From a virus: a stretch of 64,000 nucleotides of DNA. The notes under the pieces are model-generated. The model had not been told where the DNA came from, made no database searches, and saw only the letters and a program-made list of their open reading frames with translations. Positions 10,829 to 19,325 of the stretch are shown piece by piece. Location: IMG/VR virus record IMGVR_UViG_3300042197_001058, positions 19,597-83,596 of that record. One strand, written 5' to 3'. A program made the translations under genes and the position numbers. Numbering within the stretch: the first letter of the stretch is position 1; each line of letters opens with the position of its first letter.

Positions 10829-10925
10829 TCATTTTACGTGATACTGGGCTGAAATGTCGAAAAACCTCCCGGTGGTATAAACATAGTAAGCGACCCCTAT
10901 ATAAATTGGCCAGTTTATTAGCCAT
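10829..10925 (-). pseudogene. Frameshifted micropeptide downstream of subtilase
   Basis: An ATG overlaps the subtilase stop (TAATG). The frame opens MANKLANLYR, then runs on wrongly through element M. Removing one G from the run of four (10894-10897 on the plus strand) gives MANKLANLYR-VAYYVYTTGR-FFDISAQYHVK and a stop 8 nt before element M, the usual spacing for genes of the array. The ending resembles the micropeptide at 5529-5627. A true mutation or a homopolymer sequencing error are both possible. Confidence 0.35.
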
Positions 10926-12190
10926 TATATTATTCTTCTGATTCTTTTGGTAGCTATCATTTTTAGTTCACCAGTATCTTTATTTTCCGCAAATATCTTT
11001 ACTTCATTCCATCCTCGATTAAACATTTTACGACTTAATCGAATATCGAACCCATGACGCCTATCTCCGTAGTTAACTAGGTTACTACGATACTGATTAG
11101 CATCGACAACCACAACGCTACGATTATTTATAACTACTTTAACTCTTACTCTGTCATTAACATGATCAGTATCAACCGCCCATCCTCTAACTCTATTAAT
11201 ATTGAATATATCCGTTCGCCCCACAATCCTTTCATCCCAGCTCTTCACCACAATCGGAGGAGCAGGAGGACTAGGAAGAGTTGGAGGATTTACTACAACA
11301 GTAACATTTGAAGATAAAGCTCCTGTAATATTAAGCGATCCACCAGTATACACTTTATCAGTTAGGTATATACTTTTCGTAACAGTAGAAAAGATTCTTT
11401 CTTTTATTTCTGCTACACTCAAATTTCCATACTTATTACATATGGCCGCTACCGCACCAGCAACTTGAGGAGCTGCCATACTCGTACCACTCAAGTATCC
11501 ATACTGGTTACCTGGTAATGTAGAATATATAGCAGTTCCTTTAGCCCCCAAATCTACACTATTTTTCCCATAATTAGAAAATCCCGCCAAAGTCTGATTG
11601 TCATATCCTACAGCAGCAACTGCTATAATATTAGGCACATCATAACCGCTAGGATATCTTGGAGTTAGATCATTATCAGAAGCATTATTGCCAGCAGCGG
11701 ATACAAATACTATATTAGCATCATTAGCTAGTTGAATAGCTCTTTCTAACATAAATGAAGTTCCCGTAGTTCCTCCCCAACTAGCATTGATAGCTACTAT
11801 ATCTAATCCAAATGTTTTTTTCATCATTATAACATAATTTATAGCAGAGATAGCAGCCCCTGTAAATCCTAATCCACTATCATCTTGAAATTTTAAAGCC
11901 ATCAAAGAGACTGGACCATAACTTGCCACTATTCCGGCCACATGAGTACCATGACCGTACCCATCCTGCACAATATTAGTATTATTGGCAAAATTCCATC
12001 CATGAATATCATCTATATAACCATTATTATCATCATCAATATTATTATTTGCTAATTCATTAGGATTATTCCAAATATATTGCTGTAGTGCTTGATGATT
12101 AAGATCTATGCCACTGTCAATAATAGCCACAATAGGAGTTAATAAAGATCTAGTCTCTAACGATTCTACACACAATCCATGCTTTTTCAT
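10925..12190 (-). CDS. Subtilisin-like serine protease (S8), secreted type
   Basis: 421 residues. Catalytic triad visible: Asp25 (AIIDSGIDL), His80 (GHGTHVAG) and Ser237 (SGTSMAAP), with oxyanion Asn168 (SAAGN). There is no pro-domain; the catalytic core starts right after MKKHGLCVESLETRSLLTP, whose LExRxLL motif is the N-terminal signature of many exported planctomycete proteins. A Pro-rich linker (about 305-320) leads to a C-terminal beta domain with RGWAVDTD and HGFDIRL. It may act on host surface proteins during entry or release, or on phage proteins; that is inference. AAAGGAC before the ATG, promoter at 12232-12259. Confidence 0.92.
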   Translation of the reverse strand: MKKHGLCVESLETRSLLTPIVAIIDSGIDLNHQALQQYIWNNPNELANNNIDDDNNGYIDDIHGWNFANNTNIVQDGYGHGTHVAGIVASYGPVSLMALKFQDDSGLGFTGAAISAINYVIMMKKTFGLDIVAINASWGGTTGTSFMLERAIQLANDANIVFVSAAGNNASDNDLTPRYPSGYDVPNIIAVAAVGYDNQTLAGFSNYGKNSVDLGAKGTAIYSTLPGNQYGYLSGTSMAAPQVAGAVAAICNKYGNLSVAEIKERIFSTVTKSIYLTDKVYTGGSLNITGALSSNVTVVVNPPTLPSPPAPPIVVKSWDERIVGRTDIFNINRVRGWAVDTDHVNDRVRVKVVINNRSVVVVDANQYRSNLVNYGDRRHGFDIRLSRKMFNRGWNEVKIFAENKDTGELKMIATKRIRRII

Positions 12191-12231
12191 ATCGAGTCCT
12201 TTCGGGTGAGAATTTATCTACCTAGGACTCG

Positions 12232-12259
12232 AATTTAGCAGACAAATTTACAAAGTCAA
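12232..12259 (-). promoter_or_regulatory. Promoter of the subtilase gene
   Basis: TTGACT (12254-12259), 16-bp spacer, TAAATT (12232-12237). It lacks the CGATAAT box and a composite repeat. Confidence 0.55.
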
Positions 12260-12274
12260 CACCCTGTTTTAGGA

Positions 12275-12604
12275 TTAGTATTTAAAAAGTCTGCACCTTG
12301 GTTGTGCCTGAATATAAACAGGAACACCAGGAGCATATAAATAAGGACTAGAGTACGGAGATACCATAGGACCATATGGGTAAACATAATAATAATTATA
12401 ATATGTAGTATTATACTGAATAGGTTGAACATAATATACTAACATTGGCCTATTTTCCCCATATACTGTAGGAGCCACAGGCACCGCAACAGCAGGAACA
12501 AAATTGTATCTTTCATAGGATGCCACCCATCCCTGACCATAGCTTTCTTGCATCATAAAAGATAAACAAAGTATTACTATTATACTATTCATTATTGTTT
12601 TCAT
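12275..12604 (-). CDS. Secreted Tyr/Pro-rich protein (109 aa)
   Basis: The N-terminus MKTIMNSIIVILCLSFMMQE followed by SYGQG is a good Sec signal peptide, with likely cleavage near SYG-QG. The mature part is low complexity, rich in Tyr, Pro and Val (YYNYYYVYPYGPMVSPYSSP). Such proteins are common among exported bacterial envelope proteins, but no function is known. AAGGAAG before the ATG. It overlaps the end of the fucose synthase gene by 20 nt, so the two are co-transcribed. Confidence 0.75.
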   Translation of the reverse strand: MKTIMNSIIVILCLSFMMQESYGQGWVASYERYNFVPAVAVPVAPTVYGENRPMLVYYVQPIQYNTTYYNYYYVYPYGPMVSPYSSPYLYAPGVPVYIQAQPRCRLFKY

Positions 12605-13533
12605 ATTTTTCTTCCTTTGATTGTTGATTGATCCACCAGTTTATAGTATCGGTCAGTCCCGTCGTAAACTCTACTTTAGGTTCCCATCCCAATATTTTTT
12701 TGGCTTTGGTAGTATCCAACAATCTCCTAGGCTGACCATTAGGCATAGATTTATCCCAAATTATTTCACCACCAAATCCAACTATAGACTTAATCATTTC
12801 GGCTAATTCCCGTATGCTAATTTCCCCAGAAGACCCCAGGTTAACGATCTCTGCATCACCACAGTTGTTTATAGACATAGCTATAGCTCGTGCAGCATCA
12901 TTTACATACAAGAACTCTCTAGTAGCACTACCATCGCCCCAACAATGCACAGACTTTAAATTGTTTTGCTTAGCATGAACAAACTTTTTAATTAACGCTG
13001 GAATAACATGACTAGACTTATCATCAAAATTATCGCCAGGCCCGTATAAATTACAAGGCATTAGTATTATACTTTTTAAATTATACTGATTATAATATGC
13101 TTTTAACATAACCCCCAATGTTTTTTTAGCTATTCCATAAGGAGCATTAGTTTCTTCTGGAAAACCATTCCATAAATCTTCTTCATTAAAAGGCACACTA
13201 CAAAATTTAGGATAAGAACATACCGTACCCACCATTACAAATTTATCCACCCCCCACAACACTGCTAGCCTGAATAAGATTACATCCCATCGTCAAATTA
13301 CTATATATAAAGTCGGCAGGATTGGCCATATTCGCCCCTATTCCTCCCACCTTTGCAGCACAATGTATCACAACATCAGGTTTATAAGAAGCTACCAAAG
13401 CTATAGTTTGGTCATATTTAATCAAATCAGTCTCTACTGACCTAAAGGTTTTGATCTTATGATTATCTTTTTTTAATTGGTCAACTACTCTACTACCTAA
13501 GAATCCACTCGCTCCTGAAATTAAAACTTTCAT
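12585..13533 (-). CDS. fcl: GDP-L-fucose synthase, split by a frameshift
   Basis: Two frames together make one short-chain dehydrogenase of about 315 residues, normal for GDP-4-keto-6-deoxymannose epimerase/reductase. The N-part (from 13533) has MKVLISGASGFLGSRVVDQL (NAD-binding GxxGxxG) and NLIQAS; the C-part (to 12585) has VDKFVMVGTVCSYPKF, the PYGIAKK catalytic Tyr/Lys and NLYGPGDNF. The frames switch at a run of six C on the plus strand (13250-13255); five would restore SSVVGVDKFV. It may be a mutation, a sequencing error or a phase-variable tract. It would complete the GDP-fucose pathway with the dehydratase at 15524. AGGAA precedes the ATG at 13533; the longer start at 13557 has no ribosome site. 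Confidence 0.85.
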
Positions 13534-13562
13534 GGGATATTTCCTGGGGTTGGCCATTTAAA

Positions 13563-13599
13563 TACAAAAAGAAGCAGGCTATACGCTAACCAGCTTCTT
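13563..13599 (-). terminator. Intrinsic terminator
   Basis: Minus strand stem AAGAAGC/GCTTCTT plus GG/CC after one mismatch, followed by TTTTTG. It lies downstream of the AT-hook regulator gene and before the fucose synthase gene. Confidence 0.7.
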
Positions 13600-13627
13600 T
13601 CTGCATAAAGATTGAGTCATTAAAGGT

Positions 13628-13861
13628 TCAAGAAACAGCTTCACTAGACTGTACTGGTGATTGAACATTAGGAGTCTTCTTAGGGCGACCTCTGCTCTTT
13701 TTTAGCGACAGTTTGCGTCTTTGACGTCTTACCATAGCGGTACTAACAGGACTACCAGTAATTTTGCTTAGCGAAGCGGCTAGACTCTCATCACACAATA
13801 ACGAGTGATTATCCTGAATATATGATAGTTCCACATCGGTCCATTTCTTATAATTAGCCAT
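13628..13861 (-). CDS. DNA-binding protein: Myb/SANT-like helix-turn-helix plus AT-hook
   Basis: 77 residues. Residues about 5-52 form a three-helix domain (KKWTDVELSYIQDNHSLLCD and later MVRRQRRKLSLK) like the Myb-type regulators common in phages. They are followed by an AT-hook, KSRGRPKK (about 55-62), which binds the minor groove of AT-rich DNA, and a disordered tail. The gene lies at the divide between leftward and rightward transcription, beside the plus-strand promoter at 13890-13920, so control of that switch is a natural guess. Own terminator downstream. AGGAAGG precedes the ATG. Confidence 0.8.
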   Translation of the reverse strand: MANYKKWTDVELSYIQDNHSLLCDESLAASLSKITGSPVSTAMVRRQRRKLSLKKSRGRPKKTPNVQSPVQSSEAVS

Positions 13862-13889
13862 AAATTAATTTCCCTTCCTACAATTTAAG

Positions 13890-13920
13890 TTGACAATATC
13901 CACACAAAACATACTATAAT
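13890..13920 (+). promoter_or_regulatory. Promoter of the rightward gene block
   Basis: TTGACA (13890-13895), long 19-bp spacer, perfect TATAAT (13915-13920). An alternative -10 TACTAT at 17 bp is possible. Divergent to the regulator gene. Confidence 0.6.
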
Positions 13921-13953
13921 AACAGTTGGCAAGTTTGAAGCAAGGAATAAAAA

Positions 13954-14124
13954 ATGAACAATCTAGATTTTTCTCAATTAAATATGGCCAATTCCACATT
14001 AAAGGTTTGTGCATCAGGCTCAATATGTGATGTATCATCCGATATGAATTGTCCAGAAACTAAAACCATAGCGCAATTACTACATGAAGAAAAAGAAACT
14101 ACAAATACCAAACCAACTACCTAA
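13954..14124 (+). CDS. Hypothetical small protein (56 aa)
   Basis: Begins MNNLDFSQLNMANSTLKVCA, contains three cysteines (C19, C25, C33) and ends in a Thr-rich polar tail. Not recognised. AAGGAA lies before the ATG, and the promoter at 13890-13920 is 33 nt upstream. It overlaps the sigma-factor gene by 41 nt, so both belong to one transcript. It may be an anti-sigma or co-regulator by position only. Confidence 0.65.
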   Translation: MNNLDFSQLNMANSTLKVCASGSICDVSSDMNCPETKTIAQLLHEEKETTNTKPTT

Positions 14125-14749
14125 TGGAGTATCCACAGAAGAGTTTTTATTAGTTTTAGATAATATCAGCAAAAGATTAGCTAATAAGTTTAGATTCGCA
14201 TATCACAGCACAGAGGATATGAAACAGCAAGCTGCTATTTTTGCTTTGGAAGGCCTTCAAAATTACGACAAAAAAAGACCGTTGGAAAACTTTTTATGGA
14301 CACACGTTAGGAATAGGTTATTTAACTATAAACGTAACAACTATCAAAGGCCCGATAAGCCTTGTCATACTTGTCCTTTTTATGATAAATTATGCAAAAA
14401 TTCTACTAATCAATGTTCACAATTTACCAATAAGCAAGATTGTGTACCATATGCAGCATGGGCTAAGCGTAATGAAATTAAAAAGAATATTATACAACCA
14501 TCATATATAGAAAATAATTTTAATTCCGCAGAAAGTCACACAAACTTAGATTCTTTAGTAGCCAATAATGAACTAATACAATTTTTAGACGCTAATATTC
14601 AATCAGAATACAGAGAAACATATTTAAAATTAAAGCATGGAGCTAAAGTACCCAAAGCGGACCTAACAAAATTACAAGCTCACATTTTTAAGCTAATGGA
14701 GGACAACAATTGGAAAAAAGAATCATTCCAAAAAAACGAGGACAACTAA
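14084..14749 (+). CDS. Phage sigma factor, gp55-like, with Cys cluster
   Basis: 221 residues. Residues about 30-88 match sigma region 2: RLANKFRFAYHSTEDMKQQA, GLQNYDKKRP, then HVRNRLFNYKRNN. The style is that of the T4 late sigma factor gp55 and of other phage-encoded sigmas. It is followed by an unusual cysteine module (Cys94, 97, 104, 111, 120) that could bind zinc, then a poorly conserved tail. It should direct host RNA polymerase to late promoters. It stands at the head of the packaging/structural block, as expected. Confidence 0.8.
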   Translation: MKKKKLQIPNQLPNGVSTEEFLLVLDNISKRLANKFRFAYHSTEDMKQQAAIFALEGLQNYDKKRPLENFLWTHVRNRLFNYKRNNYQRPDKPCHTCPFYDKLCKNSTNQCSQFTNKQDCVPYAAWAKRNEIKKNIIQPSYIENNFNSAESHTNLDSLVANNELIQFLDANIQSEYRETYLKLKHGAKVPKADLTKLQAHIFKLMEDNNWKKESFQKNEDN

Positions 14750-15531
14750 GCTTAGATGAAGAGAAATATATTCGTGAGAATTTTCAGTCCTTAACTTTGC
14801 AGCAAATAGCAGATAACATTAATCGTAATGTTGATCCTGTACGACGATATGCAGAAGAAAATAATCTAGCAATTATAGCAGATCATAGTGAAAATGATAT
14901 CTTAAAACAAAAACTGCATACCAAAACCTTTTGGCTAGAAATCAAGCGTCAGTTTGATGCTGATAGCGGAGAACTTCAATATTTTGAGGATACATGGGTA
15001 GGTTTAATAAAACAGTTCCGAGAAGACGTTTTACCAGCAGAAGAATTACAGATTAAACAATTTATAACCATAGATATTCTTATTAATCGTTCTATGAAAG
15101 AACGCAAAAGACATATTAGCGAAACTGAAAAATTACAAAAGCTTGTAGATGCCGAATACCTTAAGCCCGAAGACCAAAGAGATATTCCCAAACTAGCAAA
15201 TATGGAAACTCAATTAAGCTTTGCTAGAAATAGCATAGCGAACTATACTAATGAGTATACCAAGCTTCTTAACGAACAGCAAAAAATAAGTAAAGACCTC
15301 AAAGCTACCAGAGAGCAACGTATCAAAAGAATCGAGGACGGCAAAAGCTCTTGGGTCGGTCTTATACGAATGTTGGAAGACGAAGAAACTAGAGAACGTG
15401 AAGGACGAGAAATGGAAATTTTAGCTATGGCCACAGATAAGGTTAGGGCTAAATTAAGTGAATATCATACTTATCAGGACGGAGTAGTAGACCAACCCCT
15501 ATTAACACCAGAAAGCGTACATAATGACTAA
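14710..15531 (+). CDS. Probable terminase small subunit (HTH plus coiled coil)
   Basis: 273 residues from a TTG start with GGAGG 7 nt upstream; no in-frame ATG is available, because a stop lies just before. Residues 13-52 form a helix-turn-helix (LSLDEEKYIRENFQSLTLQQ, IADNINRNVDPVRRYAEE), the rest is mostly charged coiled coil. A DNA-binding N-terminus, oligomerising middle and position before the large terminase fit a small terminase, though the family match is not certain and a different late regulator is possible. Overlaps the sigma gene by 40 nt. Confidence 0.65.
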   Translation: MEKRIIPKKRGQLSLDEEKYIRENFQSLTLQQIADNINRNVDPVRRYAEENNLAIIADHSENDILKQKLHTKTFWLEIKRQFDADSGELQYFEDTWVGLIKQFREDVLPAEELQIKQFITIDILINRSMKERKRHISETEKLQKLVDAEYLKPEDQRDIPKLANMETQLSFARNSIANYTNEYTKLLNEQQKISKDLKATREQRIKRIEDGKSSWVGLIRMLEDEETREREGREMEILAMATDKVRAKLSEYHTYQDGVVDQPLLTPESVHND

Positions 15532-16510
15532 AACAGCACTTATTACCGGAGTCACAGGACAGGACGGATCTTATCTAGCAGAGTTATTACTATCTAGAAA
15601 TTATAATGTAGTCGGATTATATAGACGCAGTAGTTCATTGAATTTTGATAGAATTTCTCATATTTCATCTCCTCAATTTTCTGTTGACGAATTTGATTTA
15701 ACAGACCCTAGTGATATAGCATCTATTATTGATAAATATAGGCCGGACGAACTTTATAATCTTGCGGCTCAAAGTCATGTAGGAACTAGTTTTAAACAGC
15801 CTACTACCACATTCGAAATAGATACTGTTGGAGTTATTAATCTATTAGAAAATATTCGTAGATTTTCTCCTGGTACTAGATTCTATCAAGCCAGCACCAG
15901 CGAAATGTTTGGAGCTAATTATACCTTAAAAAATAATGATAAATATCAGAATGAAGACACAATGTTTTTGCCTCAAAGTCCTTATGCGGTAGCCAAAATG
16001 GCTAGTCATCGTATGGTACAAATTTATAGAGAAGCCTATAACTTATATGCTTGTTCGGGCATTTTGTTTAATCATGAAAGTCCACGACGAGGCGAAAATT
16101 TTGTTACTAGAAAAATTACATGCTATATTGGTAAACTGATCAATAAAGTTATCAGTCCAGACACTAAGCTTAAATTAGGCAATTTAGAAGCTAGTAGAGA
16201 CTGGGGTCATGCCAAAGATTATGTTTATGGTATGTATTTAATGCTACAACAAAATGTTGCAGATGATTTTGTACTAAGTACTGGAGAGACCTATACCGTA
16301 CAAAATTTCCTAGAAAAAGCTTTCGATCTCGTTGGTTTAGATTGGACAAATCATGTGATGATAGATCCAGAATTATATAGACCATGCGAGGTTAATTATC
16401 TCAAAGGAGATAGTTCTAAAGCTCGATCACATCTAGGATGGGTACCAACAGTTTCTTTTGAGAGTTTAGTTAGAGATATGGTTAATAGTGATATTAATAA
16501 ATATGCGTAA
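15524..16510 (+). CDS. gmd: GDP-mannose 4,6-dehydratase
   Basis: 328 residues, an extended short-chain dehydrogenase that turns GDP-D-mannose into GDP-4-keto-6-deoxymannose. Signature motifs in order: ALITGVTGQDGSYLAELLL (NADP site), STSEMFG, SPYAVAKMASHRMVQIYREAY (Tyr/Lys), NHESPRRGENFVTRKIT, RDWGHAKDYV. Some phages and algal viruses carry this gene to supply fucose-type sugars for virion or host glycans. Its partner enzyme is the synthase on the minus strand (12585-13533). It overlaps the preceding gene by 8 nt and the HNH gene by a few nt. Confidence 0.95.
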   Translation: MTKTALITGVTGQDGSYLAELLLSRNYNVVGLYRRSSSLNFDRISHISSPQFSVDEFDLTDPSDIASIIDKYRPDELYNLAAQSHVGTSFKQPTTTFEIDTVGVINLLENIRRFSPGTRFYQASTSEMFGANYTLKNNDKYQNEDTMFLPQSPYAVAKMASHRMVQIYREAYNLYACSGILFNHESPRRGENFVTRKITCYIGKLINKVISPDTKLKLGNLEASRDWGHAKDYVYGMYLMLQQNVADDFVLSTGETYTVQNFLEKAFDLVGLDWTNHVMIDPELYRPCEVNYLKGDSSKARSHLGWVPTVSFESLVRDMVNSDINKYA

Positions 16511-16778
16511 TTTTAATGACCCTCAATATAAAAAATGGAGAAAAGCAGTATATACTAGAGACAAACATCAATGTCAGTGGCCTGGATGTTCTGTTAATAA
16601 ACGTTTAAATGCTCATCATATTAAAACATGGGCTCATTATCCTAGTTTAAGATTCGAAGTTAGTAACGGAATTACACTATGTTATTATCATCATAAATTT
16701 ATTCGAGGACTAGAAGATATCTATGAGGCAGTATTTTTAAAAATAGTTAGTACTAAAAAGAATAATCATGACAAATAA
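16503..16778 (+). CDS. HNH endonuclease
   Basis: 91 residues. Has the HNH core: RDKHQCQWPGC, NAHHIKTWAHYPSLRF, NGITLCYYHHKF, with paired cysteines for zinc and the two-His catalytic motif. HNH proteins coded beside terminase often help cut concatemers during packaging. The start at 16503 (ATG) is preferred over the GTG at 16488, which would overlap the dehydratase more. Packaging partner versus free-standing homing nuclease cannot be decided from sequence. Confidence 0.85.
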   Translation: MRNFNDPQYKKWRKAVYTRDKHQCQWPGCSVNKRLNAHHIKTWAHYPSLRFEVSNGITLCYYHHKFIRGLEDIYEAVFLKIVSTKKNNHDK

Positions 16779-17256
16779 TTATAACAATTTTACAGTCATT
16801 ATTGACACAAGAGAGCAGCAACCCTGGTCTTTTGTTAATCACACTACGGCTCATAGAAAACTAGATACTGGGGATTATAGTATAGAAGGACTAGAAGACA
16901 TTGTTTGCATAGAAAGAAAAAAAAGCTCTAGTGAATTTGCTACAAATATTGTTGAGTCTAGATTTAGTGATGTAATTATGCGATTGAGTCAGCTTAAATA
17001 TTCATTTTTACTATTAGAATTTGACTTAGAAGATTTACTAGTTTATCCAATAGGCTCTACAGTACCCAAAAAAATGTGGGATAAAGTTAAAATTAGTCCA
17101 GCCTTTTTAATTAAAAACATATTAGATTTACAATTACAACATAATATACATGTTGTATTTTGTGGTAATGCTAGTAATGCTCAAAAATTAGCAGAGTATA
17201 TTTTTAAAAAGATACATTATATAGAAACAGTAAAAAAAGAAAAAGAGTCTGATTGA
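16768..17256 (+). CDS. ERCC4-type nuclease
   Basis: 162 residues. The XPF/Mus81 family core is visible: VIIDTREQQPW, KLDTGDYSIEG and IERKKSSSEFA, that is the GDYS and ERK metal-binding motifs. No helix-hairpin-helix follows, so this is the nuclease domain alone, as in several phage versions. A role in resolving branched replication or packaging intermediates is likely by family. It overlaps the HNH gene and is directly followed by the large terminase gene. Confidence 0.85.
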   Translation: MTNNYNNFTVIIDTREQQPWSFVNHTTAHRKLDTGDYSIEGLEDIVCIERKKSSSEFATNIVESRFSDVIMRLSQLKYSFLLLEFDLEDLLVYPIGSTVPKKMWDKVKISPAFLIKNILDLQLQHNIHVVFCGNASNAQKLAEYIFKKIHYIETVKKEKESD

Positions 17257-17258
17257 TT

Positions 17259-19271
17259 ATGGGTAAAACTAATTTCGATGATGCTTGGCTAGGACTAGGA
17301 GAGCTAAGTGCATTAAATCTAAGTAATAATCCTATGATACATAGGACAGAACAAGACATAGAAAATCCAGATTTACATCTCATAAAACTATTACGAGATC
17401 CTAGATACTTAGGATCAACATGTAAACTGCTTTTTAATCTAGAATTACATCCTATTCAGATAGCAGTACTCCAAGAAATTTGGAATAGACCTTTTCCTAT
17501 GTTAATTGGTAGTCGAGGATTCTCTAAAAGTTTTACGCTAGCCTTATACGCTATATTAAAATGTATTTTTTATCCTGGTACCAAAATAGTTATTGTTGGT
17601 GCAGCCTTTCGTCAGAGCAAGATTATTTTCGAGTATATGGAAAATATGTGGAAAGGCAGCCCTATTCTACGAAGTATATTTTCTGGTAATGACGACGGTC
17701 CTAGAAGAGATGTTGATAGATGCACTATAAGATTAGGAGATAGTTGGGCAATAGCTATTCCTATGGGTACAGGAGATAAGATTAGAGGTTTAAGAGCACA
17801 TATTATTCTTGCTGACGAGTTTAGTTCTATATCTCCAGACATATACGAAACCGTCGTTTCTGGATTCGCAGCCGTATCCGCTAGTCCCATTCAAAATGTA
17901 AAAGAAGAAGCTAAGAGACAAGCTATGATAGATGCTGGAGTATGGAATGACGAATTAGATACAATAAATAAAAGAATGGGTAATCAAGCCGTAATATCTG
18001 GTACAGCAGACTATGACTTTAAGCATTTCGCTCAGTATTGGAAAAGATATAAGGGTATTATCGAAAGTAAAGGAGATGAACGTAAACTTAGAGAACTATT
18101 TAAAGGTGAAGTTCCTGCAAATTTTAATTGGAAAGACTATTCTATTATTCGTATTCCTTATGAATTAATACCTAAAGGATTCATGGATGATAAACAAGTA
18201 TCTAGAGCCAAAGCCACTATTCATGCGGGAATATACAATATGGAGTATGCCGCATGTTTCGTTAAAGATAGTGAAGGATTTTTTAGACGTAGTTTAATAG
18301 AGAGTTGTGTAGTTTCAAATAACACTATTACTATAGATGGACATATTATTAAGTTTGACGCTACAATAAAAGGAGATACTAATAAGCAATATATTTATGG
18401 TATTGATCCGGCGTCAGAGCAAGATAATTTCAGTATAGTAATACTAGAGGCTCATCCGAATCATTCCAGAATCGTATATTGTTGGACTACTAACAGAGCT
18501 AATTTTAAAGAGAGACAAAGAACCGGATTAGTCAATGAACATGATTTCTATGGATTCTGTGTTCGTAAAATTAGAAATTTGATGAAAAGTTTTCCTCCGA
18601 TGAGGATAGGAATAGACGCTCAGGGAGGTGGTATTGCTATCGAAGAAGCTTTACACGATCCAGATAAATTAGAAAATGGAGAGCAATTAATATGGCCTAT
18701 TATTGATGCTAATAAATTTAAAGATACAGATAGTCAACAAGGCTTACATATTCTAGAATTAATACAATTTGCTAAAGCGGAATGGACCAGTCAAGCTAAT
18801 CACGGATTACGAAAAGACCTAGAGGATAAAGCTCTGCTATTTCCTGCTTTTGATAATCTAACACTAGGACTAGCCATGGAATCAGAAGGCAAAGAAATAT
18901 TAGATGAAATTAACCCTTTATATGATAGCTTAAGTGAATGTATCCTAGAGATAGAAGAATTAAAAAATGAATTAACCACTATTGTTATGACTCAAACTAG
19001 TCAATCATCAAATTCCAGAGACAGATGGGATACTCCGGAAACTAAAGCAGGACACAACAAAAAAGGAAGACTGCGTAAAGATAGATATAGTGCGCTATTA
19101 ATAGCTAATATGATAGCTAGACAAATTAACAGAACGTTAGGACCAGTAGAGTATGATGTAATAGGTGCGGATGCTAGGAATTCGGTCAAAACAGACGGAC
19201 AAATGTATAAAGGACCAGACTGGTTTACAGGAGGAGCTAATGATGATATTTATACAGGAATTTATAGATAA
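17259..19271 (+). CDS. terL: Terminase large subunit
   Basis: 670 residues, typical length. ATPase: Walker A GSRGFSKSF (about 84-92), Walker B HIILADEFSS. Nuclease: YGIDPASEQDNFSIVIL and RIGIDAQGGG carry the acidic metal-binding residues of the RNase-H-like fold. It packages DNA through the portal (next gene). The ATG at 17259 is used; a TTG two codons upstream is unlikely. In the cell it acts at the capsid vertex during packaging. Confidence 0.95.
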   Translation: MGKTNFDDAWLGLGELSALNLSNNPMIHRTEQDIENPDLHLIKLLRDPRYLGSTCKLLFNLELHPIQIAVLQEIWNRPFPMLIGSRGFSKSFTLALYAILKCIFYPGTKIVIVGAAFRQSKIIFEYMENMWKGSPILRSIFSGNDDGPRRDVDRCTIRLGDSWAIAIPMGTGDKIRGLRAHIILADEFSSISPDIYETVVSGFAAVSASPIQNVKEEAKRQAMIDAGVWNDELDTINKRMGNQAVISGTADYDFKHFAQYWKRYKGIIESKGDERKLRELFKGEVPANFNWKDYSIIRIPYELIPKGFMDDKQVSRAKATIHAGIYNMEYAACFVKDSEGFFRRSLIESCVVSNNTITIDGHIIKFDATIKGDTNKQYIYGIDPASEQDNFSIVILEAHPNHSRIVYCWTTNRANFKERQRTGLVNEHDFYGFCVRKIRNLMKSFPPMRIGIDAQGGGIAIEEALHDPDKLENGEQLIWPIIDANKFKDTDSQQGLHILELIQFAKAEWTSQANHGLRKDLEDKALLFPAFDNLTLGLAMESEGKEILDEINPLYDSLSECILEIEELKNELTTIVMTQTSQSSNSRDRWDTPETKAGHNKKGRLRKDRYSALLIANMIARQINRTLGPVEYDVIGADARNSVKTDGQMYKGPDWFTGGANDDIYTGIYR

Positions 19272-19325
19272 AGTGTATACTAAAGGATAGTTGCATTATA
19301 ATTCGATTACATTACTATTAATAAT

